Assembly (NCBI GenBank): GCA_008932955.1 | Contig: WBXE01000122.1 | Coordinates: 1 to 7,200, forward strand | Direction: 5' to 3' | From: Verrucomicrobiota bacterium | GTDB taxonomy: Bacteria > Verrucomicrobiota > Verrucomicrobiia > Verrucomicrobiales > Akkermansiaceae | Length of the DNA: 7,200 bases | Part shown: in pieces, positions 5,907 to 7,200 of the stretch | Position numbering within the stretch: the stretch's first letter is position 1 | How the letters are laid out: every line of letters starts with the position of its first letter | Made by a program: the position numbers and the translations under genes | The notes under the pieces: generated by a model | What the model was told of the DNA's origin: nothing | Database searches by the model: none | Seen by the model: the letters and a program-made list of their open reading frames with translations, nothing else

Positions 5907-6287
5907 TCAACCGAGGGCGAATTTCACCGAGCGGATGCGTTCGGTGCCGAGTTGCTGTTGGATACGTTGGAGCAATAGTGGTTTCATTTGTTCGAGATGA
6001 AAGCGCATGGCCGGTTGCGTCACGCGCAGCACCAGATGCCCGCCCTTCACACTCACCGGCTCCGTGTGGCGCGCAATAAAATCTCCAGCAAGTTCTTTCC
6101 AGGCCGTCCGCACCTCCATCTCATCCAGCCCGTCAGCCACACCGCTGGCCCGCAGGCCTTGCATGATCGCCGCTACGAAATCATGTGCCAGATGCACTCC
6201 GGCGTTGAGATCGCGCGACGCCTCGCAACCACGCCACTCGCCTAGAATTTCCTCACGGATTCGGTGCAGCTTGGCGGACTTGCTCAT
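5907..6287 (-). CDS. DciA-like protein (DUF721), putative replicative helicase loader
   Basis: A 126-residue protein with a C-terminal DUF721 domain (about 57-126): EVRTAWKELAGDFIARHTEPVSV, then GGHLVLRVTQPAMRFHLEQMKPLLLQRI, and a final strand RIRSVKFALG. This is the 'W..lvG..iA.ht.P....~g.L.v.v.~~a....L......ll..in' pattern. DciA proteins deliver or open DnaB at the origin in bacteria without DnaC/DnaI. The basic N-terminus (MSKSAKLHRIREEILGEWRG) may contact DNA or helicase. I chose ATG 6287; a TTG at 6305 would add six residues and overlap the ferredoxin stop by four bases (TTGA), which would couple translation. GAGGA at the ferredoxin end lies too far from the ATG and too close to the TTG to decide. 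It follows the ferredoxin gene with a 14-base gap (or the overlap) and is probably cotranscribed with it. Downstream is the CGCARAG palindrome. The DUF721 fold assignment is good; the helicase role is inferred from the family. Confidence 0.83.
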   Translation of the reverse strand: MSKSAKLHRIREEILGEWRGCEASRDLNAGVHLAHDFVAAIMQGLRASGVADGLDEMEVRTAWKELAGDFIARHTEPVSVKGGHLVLRVTQPAMRFHLEQMKPLLLQRIQQQLGTERIRSVKFALG

Positions 6288-6301
6288 CACGCGGCTAGCG
6301 C

Positions 6302-6538
6302 TCAATCCTCGCCGTCGTCACCGATCGCCTCGACCGGGCAACCTTCCATGGCTTCGCGGCACTGGGCGATTTCCTCGTCGTTTTCCGGCTGCTTGGTCAC
6401 GAACGAATACCCTTCGTCATCGGCCCGGCCAAAATTGTTCGGAGCGGTCTCGCGGCATAGATCACAATCGATGCACTGACTGTCGACATAAAATTTCCCG
6501 GAAATATTGGAGCTGTTTTTATCTTCTTTATCTGCCAT
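6302..6538 (-). CDS. Single-cluster [4Fe-4S] ferredoxin
   Basis: A 78-residue acidic ferredoxin, a cytoplasmic one-electron carrier. Cys22, Cys25 and Cys28 (CIDCDLC) with Cys67 (GCPVEAI) make the four ligands of one [4Fe-4S] cluster, as in monocluster ferredoxins of the Thermotoga type (Fer4_13/15-like). A fifth Cys60 is at the place that forms a disulfide in the Thermotoga protein, but its partner position is not Cys here (RETAPNNF), so the disulfide is absent. The usual CxxCxxCxxxCP second motif is therefore lost and only one cluster is expected. I chose ATG 6538 (MADKEDKNSS); a TTG at 6592 in the same frame would add 18 residues, but that would put a conserved-looking hairpin in coding sequence, and family members commonly start near here. 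No redox partner is encoded nearby. The stop abuts or overlaps the dciA-like gene. Confidence 0.9.
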   Translation of the reverse strand: MADKEDKNSSNISGKFYVDSQCIDCDLCRETAPNNFGRADDEGYSFVTKQPENDEEIAQCREAMEGCPVEAIGDDGED

Positions 6539-6548
6539 GATGGTGCTA

Positions 6549-6584
6549 GGTAGTTGCCAGTTCTTCTTGCCGTCTGGCACTACC
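6549..6584 (-). promoter_or_regulatory. Hairpin in the ferredoxin 5' leader
   Basis: GGTAGTTGCCA (6549-6559) pairs with TGGCACTACC (6575-6584) as a 10-bp stem with one bulged T, around a 15-base loop. On the minus strand it ends 10 bases before the ferredoxin ATG, where a ribosome-binding site would lie. It could be an mRNA leader structure or an operator in the divergent promoter region. It has no U tract. Function is inferred; the pairing is seen. Confidence 0.4.
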
Positions 6585-6687
6585 CTTTGCAAGGAATTTC
6601 CGCCGGTTTTTTCCCAGCCCCCTCAAATCCAGCATTCCCACTGGCCAAAGCGCCCATCTTCGTTTACCCTCGGCCCTAGCCGACGTC

Positions 6688-7200
6688 ATGCCTCCTCTCA
6701 TCCCTGAAGACCCCTCGCGGGCCAAGCGCCAGCGCCCCAGCCTCGATGCGTTCGTCAAGAACTCTAGCGAGGAGAACTTTTGGGATCTGTCTGAACTCCC
6801 TGCCGATGCCGAGCAGGAAGCCGCTCCCTTTCCTGTGTTACCGCGCCAAATCCTGCCCGGCAGCCCGCCCTCGACTCTTGACCAAAGCCCCTCCCCGTCC
6901 GCTGACGGCGACAAATTGAGCCCGACTACCCTTCCGGTGGTCGTCACGCCGCGCTTTCAAAGCCGCCAAAGCGTGCATGTGTCCCGCCTCGGCCGCTCGC
7001 ACCATTCCCGCAATTCCCAAGACCCTCTGGTGCTTGTGCCGACCTCGCCTGAGGAGGCCGCCACCGCCGCAAACCCGTTTGAAGACACCTTCAACAACCT
7101 CGAGGATTGGGATCTTCCCGAGCCAATTCCAGAGCCAACTCCTGCACCCGCAGCTGCACCAGTAGCTGCACCTGCACCTGCACCTGCACCTGCACCTGCA
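6688..7200 (+). CDS. Unrecognised Pro/Ala-rich protein, N-terminal part, truncated by window edge
   Basis: An open frame from ATG 6688 runs to the right edge (171 codons) with no stop. I do not recognise it. The N-terminus is hydrophilic, with basic patches AKRQRP (12-17) and RQSVHVSRLGRSHHSRNSQ (93-111), and no signal peptide or membrane segment in the visible part. Two similar short acidic motifs occur: ENFWDLSEL (29-37) and LEDWDLPEP (138-146), separated by Pro/Ser-rich sequence. From 152 onward it becomes a Pro-Ala repeat, encoded by the hexamer CCTGCA at the end. The low-complexity, disordered character suggests a linker or scaffold that precedes a folded domain downstream. The gene is divergent from the ferredoxin gene (149-base gap). 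No Shine-Dalgarno is visible at the ATG, and in-frame upstream codons stay open for a short way, so the start is not certain. Confidence 0.65.
   Translation, partial: MPPLIPEDPSRAKRQRPSLDAFVKNSSEENFWDLSELPADAEQEAAPFPVLPRQILPGSPPSTLDQSPSPSADGDKLSPTTLPVVVTPRFQSRQSVHVSRLGRSHHSRNSQDPLVLVPTSPEEAATAANPFEDTFNNLEDWDLPEPIPEPTPAPAAAPVAAPAPAPAPAPA
7171..7200 (+). repeat. CCTGCA hexanucleotide tandem repeat (Pro-Ala)
   Basis: Five exact copies of CCTGCA reach the window edge and probably continue beyond it. Degenerate copies (CCTGCACCCGCAGCTGCA) precede them from 7141. Each unit encodes Pro-Ala in the frame of the gene from 6688; copy-number change would lengthen or shorten the linker without breaking the frame. 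Confidence 0.9.

Overview
The window looks like a GC-rich chromosomal segment of a diderm (LPS-bearing) bacterium. The LptD-type outer-membrane protein shows the double membrane. The small ferredoxin, the short-form DciA/DUF721 protein and the intergenic repeats resemble Verrucomicrobiota (Opitutales-like) from memory; that placement is an inference and no rRNA gene is present to settle it. Shine-Dalgarno sites are weak or absent before nearly every start, so several start choices rest on family length and overlap geometry. No phage, plasmid, CRISPR or rRNA/tRNA feature was seen.

Layout. (1) 1-1179, minus: an M16 zinc metallopeptidase running off the left edge, with an apparent one-base frameshift at a G4 run (232-235). 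(2) 1390-1892, plus: a two-gene type II toxin-antitoxin module (TIGR02574-like antitoxin, RelE/ParE-like toxin) with a 4-base overlap. (3) 1958-4408, minus: an 816-residue LptD/OstA-type protein, convergent with the toxin gene, whose start codon lies in a GC-rich hairpin. (4) 4450-4717: a compound nested inverted repeat filling the gap before folB. (5) 4716-5737, minus: a HAD-family phosphatase and folB, overlapping by ATGA. (6) 5786-5876: a second palindromic repeat built of CGCARAG units. (7) 5907-6538, minus: a ferredoxin followed by a DciA/DUF721 protein, closely spaced. (8) 6688-7200, plus: the start of an unrecognised Pro/Ala-rich protein ending in a CCTGCA hexanucleotide repeat at the right edge.

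The minus-strand genes from ferredoxin to lptD all point the same way (ferredoxin, dciA-like, HAD, folB, lptD). The two larger gaps in this series, 169 and 307 bases, each hold one inverted repeat and one 8-base G/C homopolymer. The series may be an old transcription unit split by repeat insertion, or three units separated by repeat elements. The functions are housekeeping: folate synthesis, helicase loading, LPS export and electron transfer. The most useful leads are the HAD-FolB coupling, which suggests a phosphatase for the unassigned dephosphorylation step of folate synthesis, the compound repeat at 4450-4717, and the hairpin over the lptD start codon. I did not find convincing evidence for a wholly new multi-gene system.
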